Assembly (NCBI GenBank): GCA_937138495.1
Contig: CAKZPE010000003.1
Location: forward strand, 1-55,748
Direction: 5' to 3'
DNA: 55,748 nt
Source of the DNA: an uncultured Oceanospirillaceae bacterium
Lineage (GTDB): Bacteria; Pseudomonadota; Gammaproteobacteria; Pseudomonadales; Balneatricaceae
Below, in pieces: positions 42,521 to 50,886 of the stretch (the stretch's first letter is position 1; each line of letters opens with the position of its first letter). Under the pieces are notes generated by a model, which worked only from the letters and a program-made list of their open reading frames with translations, made no database searches and was not told where the DNA came from. A program made the translations under genes and the position numbers.

Positions 42521-43399
42521 TCAGAACAGGTTGAGCGGGATCTTCAGGTAATGCTGACCGTTGTCTTCAGCGGGTGGCAGATGCCCTGCGCGCATGTTGA
42601 CCTGTACGGAGGGCAGAATCAGTTTGGGCATGCTCAGGGTTGCATCCCGGCTGGTGCGCATGGCAACAAAGTCGGCTTCGTTAACGCCATCCTGAATGTG
42701 AATGTTGTGTTTGCGCTGTTCGGTAACACTGGTTTGATGGGCGTATTCATCCCGGCCAGGTGCTTTGTAGTCGTGGCACATAAACAGGCGGGTATTGTCC
42801 GGCAGGCTGAAAATGCGCTGAATTGACCGGTATAGCATGGCAGCATCACCGCCGGGAAAATCACAGCGCGCCGTGCCGTAGTCAGGCATAAACAGCGTAT
42901 CCCCGACAAAAGCTGCATCACCGAAGACAAAGGTCATACAGGCGGGGGTGTGTCCGGGGGTATGCATGGCCTGTCCGGTGAGCTGGCCAATCTGAATGGT
43001 GTCGTTATCTTCCAGCAATACGTCAAACTGGCTGCCATTAGTGGCGAAGTCTTTTTCCACATTGAAGGCCTGTCCAAAGGTTTTCTGTACGGTACAGACC
43101 TGTTTGCCAATGCCGATCAGGCCGCCGGTTTTAGCTTTCAGATAAGGAGCGGCTGAGACGTGGTCGGCATGCACATGGGTTTCCAGTATCCAGTCTACTG
43201 TCAGCGAGTGGCTGTCGATAAATGCCAGCAGTGCATCGGCAGATGCGGTATCGGTTTTGCCTGATGCGTAATCAAAATCCAGTACCGAATCGACGATCGC
43301 ACAGTGGCCGGAATCAGGATCCTGAATGACATAGCTGAAGGTGAATGAAGGCTCATCAAAGAACGCAGTGACAATTGCAGGTTTGGCAATGGCAGACAT
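42521..43399 (-). CDS. MBL-fold persulfide dioxygenase-like enzyme (ETHE1/Blh type)
   Basis: A 292-residue metallo-beta-lactamase-fold protein. The metal motif THVHADHVSA (~77-86), HTPGHTPACM and MCHDYKAPG are present and match the ETHE1/Blh persulfide dioxygenase group, which oxidises glutathione persulfide to sulfite with one iron. It is first in a two-gene operon with the SQR-like fusion, so together they would convert sulfide through persulfide to sulfite. Upstream lies an inverted repeat that could bind a sulfide-responsive repressor. Confidence 0.9.
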   Translation of the reverse strand: MSAIAKPAIVTAFFDEPSFTFSYVIQDPDSGHCAIVDSVLDFDYASGKTDTASADALLAFIDSHSLTVDWILETHVHADHVSAAPYLKAKTGGLIGIGKQVCTVQKTFGQAFNVEKDFATNGSQFDVLLEDNDTIQIGQLTGQAMHTPGHTPACMTFVFGDAAFVGDTLFMPDYGTARCDFPGGDAAMLYRSIQRIFSLPDNTRLFMCHDYKAPGRDEYAHQTSVTEQRKHNIHIQDGVNEADFVAMRTSRDATLSMPKLILPSVQVNMRAGHLPPAEDNGQHYLKIPLNLF

Positions 43400-43457
43400 A
43401 AGACTGTACCTGGTTTTTATTTTTGGTTATAAGCATAAAACTAAATGGAATATATAA

Positions 43458-43473
43458 ATTAGATCACCCTAAT
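43458..43473. promoter_or_regulatory. Inverted repeat upstream of the sulfide operon
   Basis: ATTAG-(ATCACC)-CTAAT lies ~60 nt upstream of the MBL start, inside an AT-rich stretch (43451-43480). AT-rich dyads of this kind are bound by BigR/SqrR-type repressors in other sulfide operons. No such repressor gene is in the window, so this is a positional inference. Confidence 0.4.
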
Positions 43474-43516
43474 ATGAATGTCAATTCGTCTGGTTAAAAA
43501 TCATCCGCTGAAGCGA

Positions 43517-44347
43517 CTAAAGTTCAGCGGCGGTGGTGGGCAGGTAAAAGTTACACCTCCGCTGGTGGTCCGTCAGATAACGGGCCGGTGTTGTGCCGGT
43601 AAAGTGGCGAAAGTCACGGATAAAGTGTGACTGATCGTAATAGCCCTGCGTGAGTAATGTATCCAGAGAGGAGGGCTGACCGGATGCCAGCAGGCGTTTA
43701 AGCGTGGCCTGAAAGCGGGCGGTGCGGGCAAAGTACTTGGCACTGACGCCGGTGATATGCTTGACGTGGCGCTGGAACCCCCGCTCGCTCAGTGCAGTGG
43801 CTTGCTGAATGGTCTGAACCGAGAGCCGGTGATGCTGGTAATACAGCTGGTCAACAGCATGGTTTAACAGGCTCTGATGGTTATCCACAACAGGATAGTG
43901 GAGATAAAGCCAGTTCTGCAGCTGTTCTGCCAGGCTGTCATGGGAGAGGTCTGAGGGCAGATCAGGCAGGGATATCCCCAGCGCTTCAGTGCTAATCACC
44001 TGATCACAGATGTGTTGCTGGGGGATGGCAAACAGGCTGAAGAAGCCCGCGGAGCGAAAGCGGATACTGAACAGTCGGGTCTCGCCGGTTGTCTGTATCG
44101 TCAGGCGTGAAAAACGGGGACAGATACAGACGGCTTCTCCTGATCTGAGTAGGGTACGTACCGGATCCGCTGAATGCCCCGCGGCGCTTTGCAACAGTGC
44201 AGCGTCGTCAGCTACATTCAGCAAAATCTCGGTACCGGTACCGGGCAGATAATCAGGCAGCCGGGTTCCGGCAGCAGCTGTTATGCTCCAGAACTGAGCA
44301 ATCAGTGGTGCGAGCGGCGCAGCCGGTTGAGTGCAGTACCTGATCAT
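43517..44347 (-). CDS. AraC-family transcriptional regulator
   Basis: A 276-residue AraC/XylS regulator. The C-terminal ~100 residues hold the two-HTH domain: SVQTIQQATALSERGFQRHVKH, then a second helix pair ending YYDQSHFIRDFRHFTGTTPARYL. The N-terminal effector half resembles the AraC-type DUF6597/AraC_N group (GTGTEILLN, FSIRFRSAGFFSLF). It lies 38 nt after the DUF6506 gene and could be cotranscribed with it; the sulfide operon follows 117 nt downstream on the same strand. Confidence 0.92.
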   Translation of the reverse strand: MIRYCTQPAAPLAPLIAQFWSITAAAGTRLPDYLPGTGTEILLNVADDAALLQSAAGHSADPVRTLLRSGEAVCICPRFSRLTIQTTGETRLFSIRFRSAGFFSLFAIPQQHICDQVISTEALGISLPDLPSDLSHDSLAEQLQNWLYLHYPVVDNHQSLLNHAVDQLYYQHHRLSVQTIQQATALSERGFQRHVKHITGVSAKYFARTARFQATLKRLLASGQPSSLDTLLTQGYYDQSHFIRDFRHFTGTTPARYLTDHQRRCNFYLPTTAAEL

Positions 44348-44385
44348 GTGTCTGGCGTATCCTTTAGCCGGTGATACCGGACAGT

Positions 44386-44700
44386 TTACTGTGCCGTGAG
44401 AGTATCACCACTGTTAAAGTTCAGCAGTGGATGCTGATCAAATCTTACGACGCCAATGTGTAACCGGCCGCCCGCCGCCCGGGTAATTGCTGCAACGCCC
44501 TGATGGCCAAAGCCTCCGCACAGCTCTACAGCTTCTATGCCTTCTGCAATAAGTGGTTCAAGGGTCTCACAGGCTTGCTGATAGCTGCTGACCGCGAGGG
44601 TTTTAACGGCGATGCCCGGTGTGCTGACCCAGCCCTGATGTTGTTCAGGATCCCCATCCGGGGCGATAAACATAAAAGCGGCTTTAATGGTTTTACTCAT
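44386..44700 (-). CDS. DUF6506-family small protein
   Basis: A 104-residue soluble protein that fits the DUF6506 family: KAAFMFIAPDGDPEQHQGW at the N-terminus and the EAVELCGGFGHQGVAAITRA segment (~56-75) are the recognisable parts. Function is unknown. It lies between LysR (78 nt upstream) and AraC (38 nt downstream) genes, all on the minus strand, so it may be part of a small regulated unit. Confidence 0.75.
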   Translation of the reverse strand: MSKTIKAAFMFIAPDGDPEQHQGWVSTPGIAVKTLAVSSYQQACETLEPLIAEGIEAVELCGGFGHQGVAAITRAAGGRLHIGVVRFDQHPLLNFNSGDTLTAQ

Positions 44701-44778
44701 AACGGATTCCTGTCTGGACGAAAACTGTGTACCAGCCTAACCGCCCGCAAAGTCTCCGTATTGGATAAATCCGCCACG

Positions 44779-45630
44779 TCAGTTAATGATCAGATGTTGC
44801 CGGGCCAGTAGCTTTTCCAGTTGCCGGGCCGGTTCGGAGGGCTGGCTGCGAAGCTCAATATACATCGGTGGTAACTCGGGCAGGTGGGGCAGATCAGCCA
44901 GTTGCCAGTCCTGTCCCAGACCACGGAGCGGACGGACTGTCACGCCTAATCCGGCACGGACCGCCATCATAAGACTGGCAAAGCTGCTGGTGTGGTAAAC
45001 CTGCTGCCAGCTGATGCCTGCCTGATCCAGTGCATCGATACCACGCTGACGAAACTGGCACTGGGGGGAAAGAAATGCCAGTGGCAGAGGATTGCCCGAT
45101 TGTGGATAAAACTGTGAGGAGGCGACCCAGCCTATCGGTTCTTCGCTGATCTGCAGGCCGGTCAGGGCGTCTTGCCGGAGTTGCAGTAGCAGAACTAAAT
45201 CATAATGTCCTGCATCGAATTCTTTAGCCAGTTCCAGGCTGAAACCGCAGTGTACTTCTAAGGCCAGTTGTGGATTCGCCTGACGGAACTGCCCCAGCAG
45301 GGATGGCAGCAGTGTTTCAGATAACGCCTGAGAAACCCCGATTTTTAATTGTTGATACTGACGGGGGCCAGTTACTGATGCCACTGCATCCTGGTGGCTG
45401 CTGAGAATTCGCCGGGCATGGCCGAGAAATACTTCGCCTTCCGGCGTCAGCACCCGTTTACGGCCGTCTGCCTGAAACAGTGAAACCCCAATTTCCTGTT
45501 CCAGTTTTTTAATCTGCTGGCTGACCGTTGACTGGGTTTTATGCAGGCGTTCAGAGGCTTTAATGAAGCCCTGCTCGTGTACCACAGTGACGAAGGTATT
45601 CAGTAATTCAGAAGAGAGGTTGGCGGACAT
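44779..45630 (-). CDS. LysR-type transcriptional regulator
   Basis: A 283-residue LysR regulator. The N-terminal HTH (ELLNTFVTVVHEQGFIKASERLHKTQSTVSQQIKKLEQ-type, here read as two short blocks around residues 8-45) and the effector-binding half are clear. It is followed by DUF6506 and AraC genes on the same strand and is divergent from the 58-residue small gene. A dyad in the divergent region is a candidate binding site. Confidence 0.93.
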   Translation of the reverse strand: MSANLSSELLNTFVTVVHEQGFIKASERLHKTQSTVSQQIKKLEQEIGVSLFQADGRKRVLTPEGEVFLGHARRILSSHQDAVASVTGPRQYQQLKIGVSQALSETLLPSLLGQFRQANPQLALEVHCGFSLELAKEFDAGHYDLVLLLQLRQDALTGLQISEEPIGWVASSQFYPQSGNPLPLAFLSPQCQFRQRGIDALDQAGISWQQVYHTSSFASLMMAVRAGLGVTVRPLRGLGQDWQLADLPHLPELPPMYIELRSQPSEPARQLEKLLARQHLIIN

Positions 45631-45718
45631 AACCGGTTGCCTGTTCAGTCGTTGTGTTGGCTGTGCTGTTTATTAGCCATATTTTTAAAAGATCATGATA
45701 TACGATTAATTTGATAAT

Positions 45719-45743
45719 AATAAATCGTTATTAATGATTTATT
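45719..45743. promoter_or_regulatory. Candidate LysR operator
   Basis: A perfect 8-bp dyad AATAAATC-(9 nt)-GATTTATT lies 89 nt upstream of the LysR start and 70 nt upstream of the divergent small gene. Its position and AT-rich form fit a LysR-type recognition site. Confidence 0.45.
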
Positions 45744-45812
45744 GTCGTCTTTACACTGGCTTTTGTAAACCCGGGTAAGTGATTGCCCGATGTGTAACAG
45801 AGGTGCAGGGTA

Positions 45813-45989
45813 ATGACAGATTTCAAAGATGATCAGCAACACGAAGACGGCATTCGCCGGGACAGTAACGGCACAATTGACTATCGGTATTATCAGCTCA
45901 GGGGACGGCAGGTCAGGGCTGAAGCGGTATGGCTGTTGTTACAGCGAATGTTTGGAGGTGGCGGGAAGGGGGCAAAAAATCGGCAATGA
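45813..45989 (+). CDS. Small 58-residue protein (RSP_7527-like)
   Basis: A 58-residue ORF too short for routine calling: MTDFKDDQQHEDGIRRDSNG, then TIDYRYYQLRGRQVRAEAV, and a glycine-rich end. The segment IDYRYYQLRGRQVRAEA matches the pattern of RSP_7527-type small proteins of Proteobacteria. AGGTGCAGGG precedes the ATG. Its transcription start is divergent from LysR. The stop codon (45987-45989) lies inside a strong hairpin that also serves the opposing RidA gene. Confidence 0.7.
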   Translation: MTDFKDDQQHEDGIRRDSNGTIDYRYYQLRGRQVRAEAVWLLLQRMFGGGGKGAKNRQ

Positions 45990-46023
45990 GATGTCCGGTC
46001 GGAGTGGCATCCCATTGCCGATT
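45974..46023 (-). terminator. Terminator of the RidA gene overlapping the small gene's stop
   Basis: A perfect 11-bp stem (45978-45988 with 46013-46023), with additional pairing GAGATG/CATCCC-like inward. On the minus strand it is followed by a T run (the A run at 45974-45979). The left arm covers the last codons and stop of the 58-residue gene. Confidence 0.8.
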
Positions 46024-46029
46024 GGTGCT

Positions 46030-46443
46030 CTAGCTTGCCAACTGAGTTTTCATTGCAGCATAGGCGACAATTTCACACAGCATTTCTTCGCGGGCCAGGC
46101 CGGCGACGATCATGGCAGCCCGGTTCGGGAACGGGGCTTCAAAATATTCTGCATATACCTGATTGAAGGCAGGGAGCTGATCACGGTGTGTTACGTAAAT
46201 CAGGACCTGGGTAACATCGGCCATCGTCAGGCCGGCTGCTTCAATCGTATGTTTAAAGTTCTCCATGGTCTGGCGGGCCTGTGCTTCAATGCCGCCTTCA
46301 ACAACTTTGCCTTCAGCATTAATCGGAATCTGAGCGGTGGACAGGTGAGCGTTTGCCGTGACGGCCCATTCCAGCGGTGCTTTTGATGCGAACAGGTCGG
46401 TTTTTACAGCTTGTTTCATGGGGTTTACCAGTTGTGTAGTCAT
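46030..46443 (-). CDS. RidA-family (YjgF) protein
   Basis: A 137-residue RidA-type protein. Conserved pieces: LEWAVTANAHLSTAQIPIN, ARQTMENFKHTIEAAGL, VTQVLIYVTH and PFPNRAAMIVAGLA with the conserved arginine that binds the carboxylate of imine/enamine substrates. RidA proteins hydrolyse reactive 2-aminoacrylate and related enamines to ketoacids. The start may be 46443 or Met at 46419, which gives the usual ~129 residues; neither has a strong ribosome site. A stable dyad (46467-46484) lies just upstream. Confidence 0.88.
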   Translation of the reverse strand: MTTQLVNPMKQAVKTDLFASKAPLEWAVTANAHLSTAQIPINAEGKVVEGGIEAQARQTMENFKHTIEAAGLTMADVTQVLIYVTHRDQLPAFNQVYAEYFEAPFPNRAAMIVAGLAREEMLCEIVAYAAMKTQLAS

Positions 46444-46903
46444 TCATGGTGAAGTAAAGAATGTGGGCAGACACTCTTGTCTGCGTCAGAAGAATAATAG
46501 GAATAACTTTCTGATAATAAAAATTAATTATTTATATTTTTTAGTAATTAATTCTTATCGACAGGTGAATTGTCTAAGTTTTTCAGAGGCTTGCAGGTGG
46601 TGTGGCGGATGGTTGTCTTTTAAACCGAATCTGCCTGGCTTCGGGAATTGTCCCGGATAGCGGGAGTCAGAGACAGTATGTTGTATGTCCCCGGGTGGGC
46701 CGCAGCGATTCCGGCGGGATGGATATTCCCGGATCTGAGGGGACTGAATGACAATTAACCGCCTGAATCCAAACTGGATGTATTGTTCATGTAAGCTCCT
46801 GAACCCGGGCACGTCAGCGGGTTTGCATTACCGCATCATATATGTGACAACATGATGCATCAGGCTGCCTGGCAGTCCCCGGAACTGAAAAAGGAAATTA
46901 GGT
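46444..46903. other. Divergent region between RidA and MoxR genes
   Basis: About 460 bases, AT-rich from 46485 to 46560. A dyad GCAGAC-(6 nt)-GTCTGC at 46467-46484 sits close to the RidA start and may be an operator or leader hairpin. The remaining sequence holds no ORF I can support; a long open frame at 46555-46812 on the minus strand has no ribosome site or recognisable domain. Confidence 0.4.
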
Positions 46904-47824
46904 ATGCAGGAGAGACTGCAGCAACTGGCAGCGGTAATTGATGATGTGTTATTGGGCAAGCCTGAGGTTATCCGCCTGTCACTGGCCTGTTTACTCGCGC
47001 GGGGGCACTTGCTGATCGAAGACCTGCCGGGGCTGGGGAAAACCACCCTGGCCCATGCGCTGGCAAAAGTATTGGGGCTGGACTATCAGAGGGTGCAGTT
47101 TACCAGTGATATGTTGCCGGGGGATATCCTCGGCGGAGCCGTGTATGACCAGCAACAGGCGAGCTTTCGTCTGCACAAAGGTCCGGTGTTCACGGAGCTG
47201 TTGCTGGCGGATGAAATTAACCGTACCTCACCGAAAACCCAGAGTGCCTTGCTGGAGGCGATGGAAGAACGCCAGGTGTCGCTGGACGGTCAGCGGCATG
47301 CTTTGCCGGAAGTCTTTTTTGTGATTGCCACCCAGAACCCGACAGAACAGTACGGTACCTTTCCGTTACCTGAGTCTCAGCTGGATCGCTTTTTAATGCG
47401 GGTATCTATTGGTTATCCAACCGCCGAAGCGGAAGAGCAGATGCTGTTGCAGGGCGGGGCGGCGGATCAGCTGGGCGGTGTTCAGCAATTGCTCAATCCG
47501 GAGCAGTTACTGGAGGCTCAGACACTGGTCAGTCAGATGCAGGTCTCGCCAGCGGTGATCAGCTATCTGCAGCGGCTGGCGCAGTATAGCCGGGACAGTC
47601 AGCATTTCAGCCTGGGGTTGTCGCCCCGGGGGAGTCTGGCGGTGCTGAATGCTGCCAAAGCCTGGGCGTTTTTAGAGGGGCGGGCGTATGTATTACCGGA
47701 CGATGTTCAGCAGGTATTTCCGGCGGTCGCCGGTCACCGTCTGGTCGGCCGGGAATTACTGCATCCCGGTTCAGAGCATGACCCGGCGAGTTATCTGTTG
47801 TCTCAGGTTGATGTGCTCAGCTGA
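46904..47824 (+). CDS. MoxR-family AAA+ ATPase (DUF58-associated)
   Basis: A 306-residue MoxR ATPase. Walker A is GLGKTT (~44-49) after IEDLPG; Walker B and sensor region read LLADEINRTSPKTQSALLEAMEERQV, with IATQNPTEQYGTFPLPESQLDRFLM after it, the hallmark of this clade. Its stop overlaps the DUF58 start by 1 nt. MoxR-DUF58-transglutaminase operons are widespread and appear to act in envelope or protein quality control, but the substrate is not known. Confidence 0.93.
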   Translation: MQERLQQLAAVIDDVLLGKPEVIRLSLACLLARGHLLIEDLPGLGKTTLAHALAKVLGLDYQRVQFTSDMLPGDILGGAVYDQQQASFRLHKGPVFTELLLADEINRTSPKTQSALLEAMEERQVSLDGQRHALPEVFFVIATQNPTEQYGTFPLPESQLDRFLMRVSIGYPTAEAEEQMLLQGGAADQLGGVQQLLNPEQLLEAQTLVSQMQVSPAVISYLQRLAQYSRDSQHFSLGLSPRGSLAVLNAAKAWAFLEGRAYVLPDDVQQVFPAVAGHRLVGRELLHPGSEHDPASYLLSQVDVLS

Positions 47825-48825
47825 TGGCTGTCCGGTTTTCTCTGGCTGAGCGGCTTGCCCGACGCATGCGGCGCTGGGCCATATCCCGTCACCCGTCAGG
47901 GCATCATATTGAACTGACCCAGCGGGTTATTTATATCTTTCCTACGCGGGCGGGGTTTGCTTTTTTAGGGGTGAACCTGCTGATTCTGATGCTGGCGATT
48001 AACTATCAGAACAATCTGGCCTATGCCGTGTGCTTTATGCTGGGGGCCGTGTTTCTTGTCTCGATTCTGCATACCTATGCCAGCCTTTCCGGTGTCAGCA
48101 TTGAAACCGCTCATTGCGATCCGGTATTTGTCGGTGAGGATATCGGCTTTCGGTATCAGCTGAAAGCTGCAGACCGGCAAGTGAATCAGCTGACGCTGGC
48201 AATTCATGATGCGGATTTACGATCCGTGGCGATTGCCGCCGGGGGCAGCGCGAGCCTGACGCTTTTCCGGTCGGCTGTGCAGCGGGGCTGGGATGACGCC
48301 GGTGCTCTGTATGTGGAGTCCCGCTATCCGCTTGGACTTTTCCGGGCCTGGAGCTGGGCGTCGCTGGAAAATCGCTGCCTGGTCTATCCTAAGCCGCTTC
48401 AGGCAAAGCTGCCGCCACCGTTATCGCCAGCGGCGGCGGAAGGGGGCCGCCCGGTGGGGAGTCGGTTATCAGGCACCGATTCGTTTCAGGGGCTGGAGGA
48501 TTATCAGCCAGGGGATTCGCTTACCCGTGTTGCCTGGAAAAAACTGGCAAGTGGTCAGGGACTAAAAGTACGCAGTTATACCGCGGAGCAGGGGCAGGAG
48601 TTCTGGCTGGATGCCAGCGTCTGGCCCGGTAGCCGGGAGGTTAAACTGTCAGAAATGACCTGGCAGGCACTGCAATATCATGGTCAGGGGCAAACCTACG
48701 GGCTGCGTCTGGGAGGGGCAGAAGTTCAGCCGGCCAGCGGGCGTCAGCATCTGGATGCTGTGCTCAGGCAACTGGCACTGAGTCCCGGTGCCGCCGTGCC
48801 GCGCAGTGAGGAGGTATCATCATGA
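47824..48825 (+). CDS. DUF58 membrane-anchored protein
   Basis: A 333-residue protein with two adjacent membrane helices (~42-62 and 64-82) and a C-terminal DUF58 (VWA-like) cytoplasmic domain. The family landmark EDYQPGDSLTRVAWKKLASGQGL is at ~224-246. It is the middle gene of the MoxR-DUF58-transglutaminase operon and overlaps the upstream gene by 1 nt and the downstream gene by 4 nt. Confidence 0.92.
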   Translation: MAVRFSLAERLARRMRRWAISRHPSGHHIELTQRVIYIFPTRAGFAFLGVNLLILMLAINYQNNLAYAVCFMLGAVFLVSILHTYASLSGVSIETAHCDPVFVGEDIGFRYQLKAADRQVNQLTLAIHDADLRSVAIAAGGSASLTLFRSAVQRGWDDAGALYVESRYPLGLFRAWSWASLENRCLVYPKPLQAKLPPPLSPAAAEGGRPVGSRLSGTDSFQGLEDYQPGDSLTRVAWKKLASGQGLKVRSYTAEQGQEFWLDASVWPGSREVKLSEMTWQALQYHGQGQTYGLRLGGAEVQPASGRQHLDAVLRQLALSPGAAVPRSEEVSS

Positions 48826-50804
48826 GCCTGTTTGCTCATGAAAAGGTTACTCCTAAGGCAGCGTTACCGGGGCTGGCTGCCCGTCGCTGGGTATTTTTCA
48901 GCACGGTGTTATGTATGTTGCCACAGGCGATGAATATGCCGGTCTGGATGTCTTTACTGGCGGGCGTTCTGCTGGTGTACGCCGGGCTGCGGCTAAACCG
49001 GGGCATTGCGCAGCCACCACGGCTGCTGAAAGTACTGGCAGTGCTGGTGGTGCTGGTGGTGACGGCTCTGAGTGTGCTGGGTAAATCGACATTGCTGGGG
49101 CTGGTCATGTTACTGGTGATGGCGAATGCCCTGAAGCTACTTGAGTTGCGTACCCGGAGAGATGTCTGGGTAGTTGTCCTTGTGAACTGTTTTATCATTG
49201 CCGCGGCGTATCTTTTTTCGACCAGTATGTTGTCAGGGGCATACGGTGTGTTTTCCATTGTTGTATTGCTGGCCAGTCTGGTGGCGCTGCACAGTGAGTC
49301 GGTTACTGCCTGGCCGGTACGCTGGCAGCCAGTGAAAACCGCCGGTGTATTGCTGTTGCAGGCGTTGCCACTGGCACTGTTGATGTTTCTGGTATTTCCC
49401 CGTATTGGTCCGTTATGGAGCCTGGAGCTGGCTACGCCGTCAGCCCGGACCGGGCTTTCAGACAGCCTCGCACCGGGGGAAATCAGTAATCTGCTCCGTT
49501 CAGATGAAATGGCATTCCGGGTGAGCTTCAGTGGCGAACCGGTGCCGGAGTCTATGCGTTACTGGCGGGCGATGACGTTTGATACGTTTGATGGCCAGCG
49601 CTGGCGGATTGACGGGGCAGAGCAGTCGGGTCAGTTATCCGGCCGGGAAGGCAATGATTATCAGGTGATTGCAGAGCCGGCTGCCAGTCGCTGGCTGATT
49701 GCTCTGACGCAGGTAAGCAGCGGCAGCCGGGGGTTAACCCTGTTTCCTGACGGCACCGTCAGGGCGCCGGAGCCATTGCAAAAGCGGTTTACGTACAGTC
49801 TGGCATTGCAGAATGAAACCCCTGGAATACTCAGCCCGGAAGATCGGCAGCGTTATCTGCAGGTACCGGCAGGAAACCCCCGCGCCCGTGCACTGGTGGA
49901 TCAGTGGCTGGCTCAGGGGCTGAGTCAGCAACAGATCGTTGCTGCGATCTTGCAGCAATATCGGCAGCATTTTAGCTATACCCTTTCACCGGCCCGGTTA
50001 CAGGGCGACCGGGTCGATGAGTTTTTCTTTTCAACCCGGGAGGGATTTTGCGAACATTTTGCCAGCGCGACCGGGCTGATGTTACGAATGGCCGGTATTC
50101 CAACCCGGCTGGTCGGTGGCTATCTGGGCGGCGAGTGGAATCCGTACAGTGAATATCTGCTGATCCGGCAATATGATGCCCATGCCTGGGTAGAAGCCTG
50201 GCTGGATGGCCGCTGGCAGCGCATTGACCCGACCGGCGCGGTGGCACCGGAGCGGGTACTGGACGGGGTTGAGGAGCTGCTACAGCAGTCCCCCGGATAT
50301 CTGGCGGATCAGCCACTGAGTATGGTGCGTCTGGAGCAACAGTTTGCCCTGCTGGCTGAACTGCGGTTGCGCTATCAGAGTCTGAATTACAGTTGGCACC
50401 GCTGGGTGCTGGGGTATGACAGCCGGCAGGATGATTTGCTGAAAAACTGGCTGGGTACACTTAATTATCTTAAGTCAGTGTTGTTGGTGCTGGTGCCGGT
50501 GGTTGCGGTGTTACTTGCCATCGGCTGGTGGCTGTTAAGGGGCAGGCCCCGTTACCGGGATCAGATTTCGCTGGATACTGAACGTTTATCTGAGCGTCTG
50601 AGCCGCCGGCAACCGGCACTGGCACGGGCTGCCGGAGAAACCCTGCAGCAGTACAGCTGTCGCCTGGCTGAGGCGCTGCCGGATCATGCCGGCGCACTCG
50701 GAGCCTGGGCGGATGCCGCCGGGCAGGTTCAGTATGATGTCTCATCCGGGGCGAATCTTAAGTTGTATAAGCGATGTCTCAAACAGCTTAACCAAGCGCT
50801 GTAA
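48822..50804 (+). CDS. TgpA-type membrane transglutaminase
   Basis: A 660-residue protein: five to six N-terminal membrane helices (~23-190), a transglutaminase domain on the far side (~240-500), one more helix (~550-570) and a cytoplasmic tail (~590-660). The catalytic triad is visible: Cys410 in GFCEHFAS, His454 in YDAHAWVEAW and Asp469 in RIDPTGA. Pseudomonas TgpA has the same layout and is essential there; its physiological substrate is unknown. It ends the MoxR operon, 32 nt before a bidirectional terminator. Confidence 0.93.
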   Translation: MSLFAHEKVTPKAALPGLAARRWVFFSTVLCMLPQAMNMPVWMSLLAGVLLVYAGLRLNRGIAQPPRLLKVLAVLVVLVVTALSVLGKSTLLGLVMLLVMANALKLLELRTRRDVWVVVLVNCFIIAAAYLFSTSMLSGAYGVFSIVVLLASLVALHSESVTAWPVRWQPVKTAGVLLLQALPLALLMFLVFPRIGPLWSLELATPSARTGLSDSLAPGEISNLLRSDEMAFRVSFSGEPVPESMRYWRAMTFDTFDGQRWRIDGAEQSGQLSGREGNDYQVIAEPAASRWLIALTQVSSGSRGLTLFPDGTVRAPEPLQKRFTYSLALQNETPGILSPEDRQRYLQVPAGNPRARALVDQWLAQGLSQQQIVAAILQQYRQHFSYTLSPARLQGDRVDEFFFSTREGFCEHFASATGLMLRMAGIPTRLVGGYLGGEWNPYSEYLLIRQYDAHAWVEAWLDGRWQRIDPTGAVAPERVLDGVEELLQQSPGYLADQPLSMVRLEQQFALLAELRLRYQSLNYSWHRWVLGYDSRQDDLLKNWLGTLNYLKSVLLVLVPVVAVLLAIGWWLLRGRPRYRDQISLDTERLSERLSRRQPALARAAGETLQQYSCRLAEALPDHAGALGAWADAAGQVQYDVSSGANLKLYKRCLKQLNQAL

Positions 50805-50835
50805 CCGGGAATCGTTACTGCCTGACCGGCAGATA

Positions 50836-50873
50836 CAAAAAAGCCCCCGTCAGTTACCTGACGGGGGCTTTTC
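50836..50873. terminator. Bidirectional terminator, transglutaminase and BCCT genes
   Basis: A perfect 13-bp stem AAGCCCCCGTCAG/CTGACGGGGGCTT (50841-50853 with 50858-50870) with A run before and T stretch after, serving both convergent genes. Confidence 0.93.
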
Positions 50874-50886
50874 TTATGATCGCGAT

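Noticed and set aside
46555..46812. 85-residue open frame on the minus strand in the RidA-MoxR gap
   Set aside because: No ribosome site, no recognisable domain and composition typical of an antisense shadow.
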